Shown: positions 17,772-26,107 of the stretch, piece by piece
How the letters are laid out: each line of letters begins with the position of its first letter
Position numbering within the stretch: position 1 is the first letter of the stretch
Source: Nocardioides houyundeii
Lineage (GTDB): Bacteria; Actinomycetota; Actinomycetes; Propionibacteriales; Nocardioidaceae
Length of the DNA stretch: 64,000 bases
NCBI RefSeq assembly: GCF_002865585.1
Contig: NZ_CP025581.1
Span: 1,426,001 to 1,490,000 of the forward strand
Direction: 5' to 3'
Position numbers and translations under genes: made by a program
The notes under the pieces: generated by a model
What the model was told of the DNA's origin: nothing
The model's database searches: none
Seen by the model: only the letters and a program-made list of their open reading frames with translations

Positions 17772-18844
17772 CCAGCCCCACCGATGCCCGGCTCCATGAC
17801 CTCGAGACCGCCGGCGCCCTGACTCCGGCGCCACGACCTCGGCTCGACGCGCTGACCGGCCTGGCGGCCCGACTCGCGGGCGTGCCTGCCGTCGCCGTCG
17901 ACGTCGCCTCGGCCCAGGGCTGGGCCACCCTGTCCGGACCGGCCCAGGACCAGCGGCCCGGCATGCACGTGGTCGCGGAGCTTCCGCTGGTCTCCGACGG
18001 TGCGCAGGTGGGGGTCCTCCGCGTGCTCGACGGCTCGCCCCGAGAGCTCGACGAGGGCGTGGTCCAGGATCTCTCCGTGCTGGCCGACGGCGTGGTGGGC
18101 GCCCTGGAGTCCGAGGCGCTCGCCCACCAGGCCTTCGAGGCACGGGAGGGTGCGGCACGGTCGCAGGAGCAGCTCACCCAGGTGCTGGGCAAGGTCGCCC
18201 ACGACCTCAACAACCCGCTGGCGGCGGTGGCGATGTCGCTGGAGATCGCCCGCGACCAGGTGGACGAGGGCTCCCAGGCACTCCTGGCCTCGCTGCTGGA
18301 CCGCGCCGGCAGCAGCGCGCTGCGGATGAAGCGGATGACCTCCGACCTGCTCTCCTACGCGCAGGATCCGGTCGCCGGGCTGACCGACCTCCAGGCCGAG
18401 GTGGAGCGGACGCTCGGTGATCTCGAGGACGTGCTGGCCGGTCAGGTGCGGGTCTCGGGAGCCCTGCCGACGGTCGTGGGAGACCCCGGGGCTCTCCGGG
18501 TGGTGCTGGTGTCCCTGATCGAGAACGCGCGCAAGTTCACCCACGACGGCGTCGAGCCCCAGGTGGAGATCTCAGCCGAGGACCTGGGTGGCCAGTGGCG
18601 GATCAGCGTCCTCGACAACGCTCGCGGCATCCCGGCCGAGGAGTGCGAGCGGATCTTCGACCCGATGGTGCGCCTGGACAAGAAGGTCCCCGGGCTCGGA
18701 CTGGGTCTCTCCACCGCCCTGCGCATCGTGACGGCGGCAGGGGGCCGGATGGGGGCCGCCCCGCGTCCCGGCGGAGGCAGCGAGATCTGGTTCACCCTGC
18801 CAGCAGCCGGGCGACCCGCGGGGTCCGTGATCGTCGCGGACTAG
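17768..18844 (+). CDS. GAF-type sensor histidine kinase
   Basis: The 358-residue protein has no membrane segment. Residues 1-115 look like a GAF-type sensor; the HisKA box VAHDLNNPLA places the phosphorylated His at 145; the ATPase domain has N-box NARKFTH, G1 DNARGI and G2 GLGLGLST. GTG 17768 overlaps the pspAB stop (GTGA), which ties the kinase to the psp operon. No response regulator gene is adjacent, so its partner is elsewhere or it acts differently. A link to envelope stress is inferred from position. Confidence 0.87.
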   Translation: MTSPTDARLHDLETAGALTPAPRPRLDALTGLAARLAGVPAVAVDVASAQGWATLSGPAQDQRPGMHVVAELPLVSDGAQVGVLRVLDGSPRELDEGVVQDLSVLADGVVGALESEALAHQAFEAREGAARSQEQLTQVLGKVAHDLNNPLAAVAMSLEIARDQVDEGSQALLASLLDRAGSSALRMKRMTSDLLSYAQDPVAGLTDLQAEVERTLGDLEDVLAGQVRVSGALPTVVGDPGALRVVLVSLIENARKFTHDGVEPQVEISAEDLGGQWRISVLDNARGIPAEECERIFDPMVRLDKKVPGLGLGLSTALRIVTAAGGRMGAAPRPGGGSEIWFTLPAAGRPAGSVIVAD

Positions 18845-18847
18845 GAT
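18842..18847 (+). promoter_or_regulatory. -10 box, leaderless, nadA
   Basis: TAGGAT lies exactly six bases before the nadA ATG and overlaps the TAG stop of the histidine kinase gene. There is no Shine-Dalgarno sequence. Confidence 0.55.
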
Positions 18848-18853
18848 CCGAGC

Positions 18854-20038
18854 ATGACGACGATCGACCTCCCCCTTCTTCCGCTGGGCAAGGGGCGCGA
18901 CCTCGGAGCCGAGCGCGGGGTCGAGTGCCCCGGCGACCTGCCGGCGGCCTCGGACCCGGACCTGGTGGCACGCGCTGCCGCAGCCAAGGCGGCCCTGGGG
19001 GACCGGGTCTTCGTGCTGGGCCACCACTACCAGCGCGACGAGGTCATCGCGTTCGCCGACGTCACCGGCGACAGCTTCAAGCTGGCCCGGGACGCGGCCG
19101 CCCGACCCGCGGCCGAGTTCATCGTCTTCTGCGGCGTCCACTTCATGGCCGAGTCCGCCGACATCCTCACCTCGGACTCCCAGAAGGTGATCCTCCCCGA
19201 CCTCGCCGCCGGCTGCTCCATGGCGGACATGGCGCGCCTGGCCCAGGTCGAGGATGCCTGGGACGCGATGGCCGACGCCGGCATCCAGGACAGCGTCGTG
19301 CCGGTGACCTACATGAACTCCTCTGCCGACATCAAGGCGTTCTGCGGGCGCAACGGCGGGGTCGTGTGCACCTCCTCCAACGCCGATGTCGCGCTCGAGT
19401 GGGCGTTCGACCAGCGGCCCGAGGCTCCCGGCGGCGCCAAGGTGCTGTTCCTCCCCGATCAGCACCTGGGTCGCAACACCGCCGTGCTCAAGATGGGGTT
19501 CTCGCTGGGGGACTGCGTCGTGTGGGACCCGCTCCTGCCCGGCGGAGGGCTCACCCCGGACCAGCTGCGCGACGCGCGCGTCATCCTGTGGCGCGGTCAC
19601 TGCTCGGTGCACGGCCGGTTCACCGAGGAGGTCGTCGACGAGCTGCGCGCCAAGCACCCCGGCATCAACGTGCTGGTGCACCCGGAGTGCCGCCACGAGG
19701 TCGTGCTGAAGGCCGACCTGGTGGGTTCCACCGAGTTCATCATCAAGACCATCGAGGCGGCGGCGCCGGGTTCCACCTGGGCCATCGGCACGGAGCTGAA
19801 CCTGGTCAAGCGTCTTGCCGACGCCCACCCGGACAAGAACATCGTCTTCCTCGACCGCAACGTGTGCTTCTGCTCCACGATGAACCGGATCGACCTGCCC
19901 CACCTGGTCTGGGCGCTGGAGTCGCTGGTCGCCGGCGACGTCGTCAACCAGATCGACGTCGACGACGAGACCGAGGAGTGGGCGCGCGTCGCGCTGCAGC
20001 GGATGCTGGACCTGCCGGGGAGATCGCACCGCGACTGA
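18854..20038 (+). CDS. nadA: Quinolinate synthase A
   Basis: NadA condenses iminoaspartate with dihydroxyacetone phosphate to quinolinate in NAD synthesis and needs a [4Fe-4S] cluster. The 394-residue product shows LGHHYQRDEVI, CGVHFMAESADIL, YMNSSADIKAFCG, CTSSNA, HPECRHEV, GTELNLVKR and FLDRNVCFCSTMNRI, which include the three cluster cysteines. No nadB or nadC is nearby in the window; the promoter is its own. Confidence 0.97.
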   Translation: MTTIDLPLLPLGKGRDLGAERGVECPGDLPAASDPDLVARAAAAKAALGDRVFVLGHHYQRDEVIAFADVTGDSFKLARDAAARPAAEFIVFCGVHFMAESADILTSDSQKVILPDLAAGCSMADMARLAQVEDAWDAMADAGIQDSVVPVTYMNSSADIKAFCGRNGGVVCTSSNADVALEWAFDQRPEAPGGAKVLFLPDQHLGRNTAVLKMGFSLGDCVVWDPLLPGGGLTPDQLRDARVILWRGHCSVHGRFTEEVVDELRAKHPGINVLVHPECRHEVVLKADLVGSTEFIIKTIEAAAPGSTWAIGTELNLVKRLADAHPDKNIVFLDRNVCFCSTMNRIDLPHLVWALESLVAGDVVNQIDVDDETEEWARVALQRMLDLPGRSHRD

Positions 20039-20076
20039 GGGGCCGAGCCTGCAGGGTGCCGGGGTTGGGCCGGCTC

Positions 20077-20676
20077 TCAGTCGCAGTTGTCGCAGATCCC
20101 CGTCGAGGGCAGCACCATGAAGCACCTGGGGCAGACCGGCGCGGCCACCGGCTCGGGCTTGCGGGCCGCGGGACGGGCCGACGACGTCTTCGCGGCGCGC
20201 GGCGACGAGCTGGTCCGGCCGGCGCGAGCCGTCGCCGGTCGCTGGGGCGGGAGAGCCGGCTGGCCCCCGTCGGGCGGCAGCTCGGCCCCGTGGGTGCGAT
20301 AGCACTCGAGCCGCTCCTGGGCCGCGTGCTGCTCCACGTCGGTGACCACGTCGCCCCGGACGGCGGCGACCGTGTCGGCGTACCAGTCGCTCATCCGGCC
20401 GTCGGGGCCGACGCACAGCGACCCGAGCAGCGGCTCGCGTCGGCGCACGCAGTCCTTGGCGACGCGGTAGAGCACGTCGCCGACCCACTGGCTCGCCGGC
20501 TGGCGGTTCCTGATCCGGGTCCGCTGCTGCACGGCCTCGCCGAGCTCCGACACGGTGATCACCGCGTGGTACTCCCGAGCCACGTCTGCGAGCAGGTGCC
20601 GGGCGGCGAGCGCCCAGGTCTCGCGGACGGTCTCTGTGTCGAGCGTGCGGGCCTCGATCCAGGGAACGTCGTTCAC
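20077..20676 (-). CDS. Uncharacterised protein with C-terminal zinc ribbon
   Basis: The 199 residues form a helical N-terminal part (WALAARHLLADVAREYHAVI, VGDVLYRVAKDCVRRREPLL), a middle with GPDGRMSDWYADTV, a Pro/Ala/Arg linker, and a CPRCFMVLPSTGICDNC ribbon at the extreme end. I do not recognise a named family. GTG 20676 has TAGATT six bases upstream, so the start is well supported. Functional guesses such as nucleic acid or protein binding rest only on the ribbon. Confidence 0.65.
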   Translation of the reverse strand: MNDVPWIEARTLDTETVRETWALAARHLLADVAREYHAVITVSELGEAVQQRTRIRNRQPASQWVGDVLYRVAKDCVRRREPLLGSLCVGPDGRMSDWYADTVAAVRGDVVTDVEQHAAQERLECYRTHGAELPPDGGQPALPPQRPATARAGRTSSSPRAAKTSSARPAARKPEPVAAPVCPRCFMVLPSTGICDNCD

Positions 20677-20682
20677 CCCACG

Positions 20683-20688
20683 AATCTA
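20683..20688 (-). promoter_or_regulatory. -10 box, leaderless, zinc-ribbon gene
   Basis: TAGATT on the minus strand, then six bases, then GTG 20676. Confidence 0.5.
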
Positions 20689-20728
20689 ACCTGCGCCCGG
20701 CGGGGCGCAGGCACTGGCCTCGTCCCGC

Positions 20729-21637
20729 TCAGAGCAGGGCGCCGTGGTGCAGGTACGGCGTCGGGGGCTTCAGGCCCCGAAGGCCGAGGTAGCCCCGGGT
20801 GCTCAGGGAGAGCCCGGCCGCCATGCCCACGTCCACCGCCCACTGGTTGGCGGCGGTGACGTGCGAGAGGGTCGTCTCCGCGGTCGGGCAGGACAGGAAG
20901 GTGTGCCAGAGCAGCCTGGTGGCGGTACGACGGCTGGAGGCGGCGAGCACGGCCACCTGCCCCGCCTCGTCGGCGTAGACGTAGCCCCGCCCGCTGCTGC
21001 GGTCGAGCACCTGGAGGTTGTGGGTCTCACGCAGGAACTCGTGGTCGCGTCCGTGCGCGGCGCCCCGGGCGGACCGGTCCAGGGAGTCCATCCACTCCTG
21101 GTCTCCGGAGGTGCCGCCGCGCACGTGGCTGATCTCCGGGGCCTGGCTGAGGTCGAGCGGTCCGCTGAGCGTCATCTGGGGATGCAGGTCGAAGCCGGCC
21201 GCCTTGTAGCGTCGCGCGGCGCGGGGATCCACCGAGGCCGAGAGCATCCCCCGCAGACACCCGCGGGAGTGCGTCAGCGCGGCCTCCAGCAGGGCCTTGC
21301 CGATGCCTCGTCCCTGGCGGTCGCTGGCCACGGCGTAGGAGGCGAGGAACCAGGTGCTCTCTCGCCGGAAGGACGTCGCGAACCCGGTCATCGAGTGGTT
21401 CTCCTCCGCGACCCAGCAGCCGGCCGGGTCGTCCTCGACGAACCGCAGGGTGCGCTGCACCCAGAGACGGGCGCGCTGCGGCGAGCGCAGCCGGGGGGCG
21501 GGGGAGTCCAACGTGGCCAGGGAGCCCTCGAGCTCGACCAGGGTGTGGGCGAAGAGACGCTCCGCCACGGGCACGTCGTCGGGGCGCATCGGTCGCACCA
21601 CGACGTCCATCGGTGGGGTCGTGCGGTGGAGGCCCAT
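20729..21637 (-). CDS. GNAT-family acetyltransferase, probably two-domain
   Basis: The N-terminal GNAT domain carries the acetyl-CoA loop in VASDRQGRGIGKALLEAAL. The 302-residue length and a second strand-rich half (GYVYADEAGQVAVLAASS, then WAVDVGMAAGLSLSTRGYLG) fit a tandem GNAT arrangement with a degenerate second domain. Substrate unknown. ATG 21637 has TACGAT eight bases upstream; ATG 21610 is the alternative. Divergent from glycerate kinase. Confidence 0.75.
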   Translation of the reverse strand: MGLHRTTPPMDVVVRPMRPDDVPVAERLFAHTLVELEGSLATLDSPAPRLRSPQRARLWVQRTLRFVEDDPAGCWVAEENHSMTGFATSFRRESTWFLASYAVASDRQGRGIGKALLEAALTHSRGCLRGMLSASVDPRAARRYKAAGFDLHPQMTLSGPLDLSQAPEISHVRGGTSGDQEWMDSLDRSARGAAHGRDHEFLRETHNLQVLDRSSGRGYVYADEAGQVAVLAASSRRTATRLLWHTFLSCPTAETTLSHVTAANQWAVDVGMAAGLSLSTRGYLGLRGLKPPTPYLHHGALL

Positions 21638-21674
21638 GGGCACGCATCGTATGGGTGCTGGGACGTGGAGGGGG

Positions 21675-21680
21675 CAGGAT
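21675..21680 (+). promoter_or_regulatory. -10 box, leaderless, glycerate kinase
   Basis: CAGGAT, six bases, then ATG 21687. The divergent acetyltransferase starts at 21637, so two promoters share about 50 bases. Confidence 0.45.
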
Positions 21681-21686
21681 GTGCCC

Positions 21687-22772
21687 ATGCGAGTGCTGAT
21701 CGCCCCTGACAAGTTCGCCGGAACCCTGACCGCGGTGCAGGCGGCCGAGGCGATGGCCGCGGGCTGGGCGCGGCACGCGCCGGGCGACGAGGTGGACCTG
21801 GCGCCGATGGCGGACGGAGGTCCGGGGTTCGTGGACGTCCTTCACGCCTCCCTCGGCGGCGAGCTGCTGGCAGCCTCGGTCTCGGGGCCCTTCGGCGAGC
21901 AGGTCCCGGCCTCGATCCTGCTCCTCGACGGTGTCGCCCACCTCGAGTCAGCGCAGGCGTGCGGGCTGCACCTGGTCGGCGGCGGGGATCCCGAGCTGGC
22001 CTCGACCCTCGGGGTCGGTGAGCTGGTCGCCGCGGCGCTCGAGGCCGGGGCGCACCGAATCGTGGTGGGCCTGGGCGGGTCGGGGACCACGGACGGCGGG
22101 GCGGGTCTCCTCGCGGCGCTGGGCGCCACCGCGGATCGACCGCTGGACCAGGGACCCCGAGGTCTGACCGGCATCACCCGAGTCGACCTGAGCCGGCCCC
22201 GGGAGGCGCTGGACGGGGTGGAGCTGGTGCTGGCCAGCGACGTGGACAACCCGCTCACCGGGCTGTTCGGGGCGGTCAAGACCTACGGGCCCCAGAAGGG
22301 CGTCGCCGAGGACCGGATGCCGGCCCTGGACGCTGCCCTGGAGCGGTACGCCGAGGTGTGCGACCGGCGGCTCTCGTTGGAGCCCGGAGCCGGTGCCGCG
22401 GGAGGGCTCGGCTACGCCCTGCTGCTGCTGGGTGGCAGCCGGGAGCCGGGCATCTCGCTGGTGGCCCGGGCGGTGGACCTCCCCGGACGCGCCCGGCGTG
22501 CGGACCTGGTGCTGACGGGCGAGGGCGCCTTCGACTTCTCCAGCAGGGCCGGGAAGGTGCCCTACGGGGTGGCCGAGATCGCCGCGGAGGCGCTGCGCCC
22601 TTGTGTGGCGCTGGCGGGGCAGGTGCTCGTCGGGGCCCGGGAGATGCGCGCGCTCGGGATCGAGTCGGCGTACTCGGTCGTCGAGCTGATCGGGGAGGAC
22701 CGGGCGTTCGGCGCTCCGGGCGAGGCGCTCGCGGAGCTGGCCGAGCGCGTGGCCCGCACCTGGTCGTCCTGA
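21687..22772 (+). CDS. glxK: Glycerate kinase
   Basis: This 361-residue protein is a GlxK-type glycerate kinase (phosphorylates D-glycerate to 2- or 3-phosphoglycerate). It opens with VLIAPDKFAGTLTA, then ADGGPGFVD, the GLGGSGTTDGGAGLL loop, FGAVKTYGPQKG, GAAGGLGYALL and LTGEGAFDFSS. The family is also present at the same relative place, near erpA, in mycobacteria. Confidence 0.93.
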   Translation: MRVLIAPDKFAGTLTAVQAAEAMAAGWARHAPGDEVDLAPMADGGPGFVDVLHASLGGELLAASVSGPFGEQVPASILLLDGVAHLESAQACGLHLVGGGDPELASTLGVGELVAAALEAGAHRIVVGLGGSGTTDGGAGLLAALGATADRPLDQGPRGLTGITRVDLSRPREALDGVELVLASDVDNPLTGLFGAVKTYGPQKGVAEDRMPALDAALERYAEVCDRRLSLEPGAGAAGGLGYALLLLGGSREPGISLVARAVDLPGRARRADLVLTGEGAFDFSSRAGKVPYGVAEIAAEALRPCVALAGQVLVGAREMRALGIESAYSVVELIGEDRAFGAPGEALAELAERVARTWSS

Positions 22773-22853
22773 GTCGGCGGACCTGTGGAATAACCGGGTC
22801 TGTGAGAGCATTGGGGTCGGTAACAACCGCGACCTATCCCCACGGGAGATCAC

Positions 22854-23216
22854 ATGACCGAGCAGGTCGAGACCACCGAAGAGCGACGCACCGACCAGAT
22901 CAACCTGAGCCCCGTTGCGGCCGCCAAGGTCAAGAGTCTCCTCGAGCAGGAGGGTCGCACAGACCTGGCGCTGCGGATCTCGGTGCAGCCCGGTGGCTGC
23001 TCCGGTCTGAGGTACCAGCTCTTCTTCGACGAGCGCACCCTGGACGGCGACGTCACCACCGACTTCGACGACGTCACCGTCGTCGTCGACCGGATGAGCG
23101 TGCCCTACCTCAACGGCGCGATGATCGACTTCGTCGACTCCATCGAGAAGCAGGGCTTCACGATCGACAACCCCAACGCGACCGGCTCCTGCGCGTGCGG
23201 CGACTCGTTCCACTGA
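22854..23216 (+). CDS. erpA: Iron-sulfur cluster carrier/insertion protein, ErpA/HesB type
   Basis: A-type carriers receive Fe-S clusters and pass them to target enzymes. The 120-residue product has the three conserved cysteines: Cys49 in QPGGCSG and Cys113 and Cys115 in GSCACG near the end. GGGAGATC lies about seven bases before ATG. It sits close to respiratory and sulfur-transfer genes whose products need clusters (Rieske protein QcrA, for example). Confidence 0.93.
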   Translation: MTEQVETTEERRTDQINLSPVAAAKVKSLLEQEGRTDLALRISVQPGGCSGLRYQLFFDERTLDGDVTTDFDDVTVVVDRMSVPYLNGAMIDFVDSIEKQGFTIDNPNATGSCACGDSFH

Positions 23217-23249
23217 GTCGGCGTTCCACCGAGTCACCCGTGACGTGAG

Positions 23250-23283
23250 AGAAGCCCCCGCCGAGCAGGCGGGGGCTTCTTCA
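23250..23283 (+). terminator. Intrinsic terminator of erpA
   Basis: AGAAGCCCCCGCC at 23250-23262 pairs perfectly with GGCGGGGGCTTCT at 23268-23280, with a five-base loop and TTC after. The symmetric arms could also serve the convergent 80-residue gene. Confidence 0.85.
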
Positions 23284-23305
23284 TGTCCGGCGTACGGACA
23301 CGGGG

Positions 23306-23548
23306 TCAGTCCAGGTGCAGGTGCATCGCGTTGGCGATCCGGGCCGCTGCCGCGCTGACCTGGATCTCCCGCTTGGGCACCTCGCGTGGATAGTCCGCGA
23401 AGTGGATGCTCGGTGCCGGCCGGACTGCTGCCCTGGCCACTCCTTCCAGGCGGAGGGAGGACACCACCTGGCGCGCGTCGGCACTCATCTCGGTGGGTGT
23501 CGAGAGCTCGTCGTAGGGGAGGTGTGAACCTGGTATAGAAGCGGTCAT
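23306..23548 (-). CDS. Small uncharacterised protein, divergent from the PfkB kinase
   Basis: The 80-residue product reads MTASIPGSHLPYDELSTPTE and ends AAARIANAMHLHLD, with a central VPKREIQVSAAAARI that could form a helix packing on a short strand. No family recognised. Coding use is supported by strong G/C at third positions, its place between a terminator and a divergent promoter, and a length that fills the gap. Anti-sigma or regulatory roles would be guesses. Confidence 0.55.
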   Translation of the reverse strand: MTASIPGSHLPYDELSTPTEMSADARQVVSSLRLEGVARAAVRPAPSIHFADYPREVPKREIQVSAAAARIANAMHLHLD

Positions 23549-23611
23549 GGCCCGACGCTAAGGGTTACCGATTGGTACTTGTAGCGCAACTCGCTAGTAG
23601 TGTGCCCAGAC

Positions 23612-24597
23612 ATGTCGCTGCTCATCGCGGGATCCGTCGCCACTGACCACCTGATGTCCTTCCGGGGCACTTCTCCGACTCGCTGGTGGTGGACCAGCTC
23701 GACAAGCTGTCGGTCTCCTTCTTGGTCGACGACTTGGAGGTGCGGCGCGGGGGAGTCGCGGCCAACATCTGCTTCGGACTGGGCAACCTGGGGTTGACCC
23801 CGGTGCTCGTCGGCGCGGTGGGTGAGGACTTCGCCGAGTACCGCGCCTGGCTGGAACGGCACCGGGTGGACTGCGACTCCGTCCACGTCTCCCAGACCCG
23901 TCACACCGCCCGTTTCGTGTGCACCAACGACAGCTCGATGGCGCAGATCGCCTCGTTCTACCCCGGCGCGATGAGCGAGTCCCGGGAGATCGAGCTCAAG
24001 CCGATCGTGGACCGCGTGGGGGAGCCGGACTACGTGCTGATCGGGCCGGACGACCCCGACGGGATGCTGCGCCACACCGACGAGTGCCGGCAGCGCGGCT
24101 ACCGTTTCGTCGCCGACCCCTCCCAGCAGCTGGCCTTCGGGGACGGCGTCCTGATCCGGCAGCTGATCGAGGGCGCGCACATCCTGTTCTCCAACGAGTA
24201 CGAGGCCTCGCTCATCATGCAGAAGACGGGGTGGAGCGAGGCGGAGGTGCTGTCCCGGGTCGGGACCTGGATCGTCACCCTGGGTGCCCGCGGGGTGCGC
24301 GTGCAGGCCGAGGGCGTCGAGACCATCACCGTCAGCGCCGTGCCGGACGTGGTGCCGCTCGAGCCGACCGGTGTCGGCGACGCGTTCCGAGCCGGGTTCC
24401 TCGCCGCCCTGACCTGGGGGCTGGGCCACGAGCGGGCCGCGCAGCTGGGCTGCCTGCTCGCCGTGCACGTGGTGGAGCGGGTCGGCACCCAGGAGTACGT
24501 CCTGTCCGGCGAGGCCTTCCTGGCACGCTGCGAGAAGACCTACGGCGTCGAGGCCGCCGCCGACATCGCCCCGCACCTGCGCACCCTGCATCCCTGA
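23612..24597 (+). CDS. PfkB-family kinase, adenosine-kinase-like, with one frameshift
   Basis: The frame starts at ATG 23612 (MSLLIAGSVATDHLMSF), breaks in TTCCGGGGCAC at 23660-23670, and resumes as VVDQLDKLSVSFLVDDL in another frame. One extra C or G restores SFPGHFSDSL-like sequence and about 328 residues. The rest is intact: RRGGVAANICFGLG (substrate), the anion hole and catalytic Asp in LEPTGVGDAFRAGFL. Position beside erpA and ctaC matches mycobacterial AdoK/CbhK, which phosphorylates adenosine, so that substrate is likely but not proven. TAGTGT eight bases before ATG is a candidate -10. Confidence 0.85.
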
Positions 24598-24619
24598 GGG
24601 CGCCCCGCGCGCAGCAGCC

Positions 24620-24859
24620 TCAACCGGTACGTCGCACCAGGTAGCGCGGCACCTGCTCGTCGGTGAGGTCGCTGCCCAGGTACTCCTGGCCCCGCATCCG
24701 GCACCAGGCGGGTACGTCGACCCGTGCTGCGGGGTCGCGCGCCACCACGGCCACCACCTGACCGACCTGCACCTGGTCCAGGTGGCGAGCCAGCTCGATC
24801 ACGGGCATCGGGCAGAGCAGGTCGCGGCAGTCGAGCTCCAGGTCCGGGGGGACGATCAC
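24620..24859 (-). CDS. TusA-like sulfurtransferase
   Basis: The 79-residue product has the TusA hallmark CPMPV with the active cysteine at 16, preceded by Cys11, then ELARHLDQVQVGQVVAVVA and an acidic segment. TusA-fold proteins relay persulfide sulfur from a cysteine desulfurase. Its GTG overlaps the stop of the desulfurase gene (GTGA), so the two are translated together. Confidence 0.85.
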   Translation of the reverse strand: MIVPPDLELDCRDLLCPMPVIELARHLDQVQVGQVVAVVARDPAARVDVPAWCRMRGQEYLGSDLTDEQVPRYLVRRTG

Positions 24860-25989
24860 AGCCCCACCTCGGTCCGCAGTCGCTCCAGCACTTCGGGGAG
24901 CGCCGAGAGCAGGGCCTCCACGGCCCGACTGTCCGCGGAGCGGCCCAGCGAGAGCCGCACGTTGCCATGGGTCAGCGCACCCATGGCCGCCAGCACGTGG
25001 GAGGGGGCCAGCGTGGAGGCCGTGCACGCCGACCCGCTGGCCACCCCGAAGCCGAGACGGTCCAGCTCGGTCACCAGCCTCTCGCCCCCGACGTAGAGGC
25101 AGGAGAAGGTCACCAGGTGGGGGAGTCGCTGCGACGGCTCACCGACCACCTCGACGTCCGGCAGGGCCCCCACGCCCGACCGCACCCGCTCCACGAGTGC
25201 GGACTGCCGCGCCCCCAGCTCCTGCTGCTCTGAGACCATGGCCTGGAGCGCGGCAGCCGCGGCCAGCGCGGCCGGGATGTTCTCGAAGCCGCTGGAGCGC
25301 GGGTCGACCCGGTCGTCCTCGGGGAACGGGTTGCGCCAGCGCGCCCCCTTGCGCACCAGCAGCAGACCCACCCCCGCCGGTCCACCCCACTTGTGGGCCG
25401 AGGCCGCCGCCGCGGCCCAGCCGTCGGGCAGCGGCAGTCGACCGGCGCTGGCGCAGGCGTCCACGAAGAGCGGCACCTCCCCGAGCTCCTCGGCGATCCC
25501 GGCCACCGGGTGCACGGTGCCGACCTCGTGGTTGGCGTGCTGGACCGCAGCCACGGCCACCGGGGCGGCCGACGCCCCCAGGGCGGTGCGCACCGCATCA
25601 CGGGTCACCTGCCCGGTGGTGGTGACGGGGACCTCCACGGTCGGGACGCCCGCCCAGCGCAGAGCGTGGTGCACCGCCGAGTGCTCCACCGCGGAGTGCA
25701 GCACCGTCGACCCGTGGCGGGCCCGGGCACGGTGCAGGCCGAGCAGCCCCCGATGCACTGCCTCGGTGCCGGAGGAGGTGAACGTGACCTCGTCAGGGCG
25801 CAGCTGCAGGGACTGGGCGACGACCTCGCGGGCGTTGTCCAGGAGCAGTCGAGCGCGTCGCCCGTCGTGGTGCAGCCGGCGGGGATCGGCGTACCCCTGG
25901 TCGAGCGCCGCCAGCAGGACGTCACGGGCAGCCGGGTGCAGGGGCTCCGACGACGCGGCGTCCAGCCCGGTACGAGCTTCGGCACTCAC
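24856..25989 (-). CDS. Cysteine desulfurase (NifS/IscS-type, class V aminotransferase)
   Basis: The enzyme takes sulfur from cysteine with PLP. Seen in the 377 residues: TSSGTEAVHRGLLG, HSAVEHSAV, the cofactor-binding VDACASAG, the PLP lysine in ASAHKWGG (Lys200) and the catalytic loop Cys322 in ASGSACTAS. Coupled downstream to a TusA-like gene, so it probably feeds sulfur relay (tRNA thiolation or cofactors) rather than, or besides, Fe-S assembly. GTG 25989 has TAAGTT seven bases upstream. Confidence 0.93.
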   Translation of the reverse strand: MSAEARTGLDAASSEPLHPAARDVLLAALDQGYADPRRLHHDGRRARLLLDNAREVVAQSLQLRPDEVTFTSSGTEAVHRGLLGLHRARARHGSTVLHSAVEHSAVHHALRWAGVPTVEVPVTTTGQVTRDAVRTALGASAAPVAVAAVQHANHEVGTVHPVAGIAEELGEVPLFVDACASAGRLPLPDGWAAAAASAHKWGGPAGVGLLLVRKGARWRNPFPEDDRVDPRSSGFENIPAALAAAAALQAMVSEQQELGARQSALVERVRSGVGALPDVEVVGEPSQRLPHLVTFSCLYVGGERLVTELDRLGFGVASGSACTASTLAPSHVLAAMGALTHGNVRLSLGRSADSRAVEALLSALPEVLERLRTEVGL

Positions 25990-25996
25990 GGCTCAG

Positions 25997-26002
25997 AACT
26001 TA
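25997..26002 (-). promoter_or_regulatory. -10 box, leaderless, cysteine desulfurase
   Basis: TAAGTT on the minus strand, seven bases, then GTG 25989. Divergent from ctaC. Confidence 0.45.
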
Positions 26003-26107
26003 GCCCAGACCCGAGTGCGCGGAACCGGCATGACCCACCACGTGACCGACGGCGTGCTGCCAGTAGTGTGGGGGTCATACGTGAATGCCCTAGAGAGAGG
26101 CTCGTCC

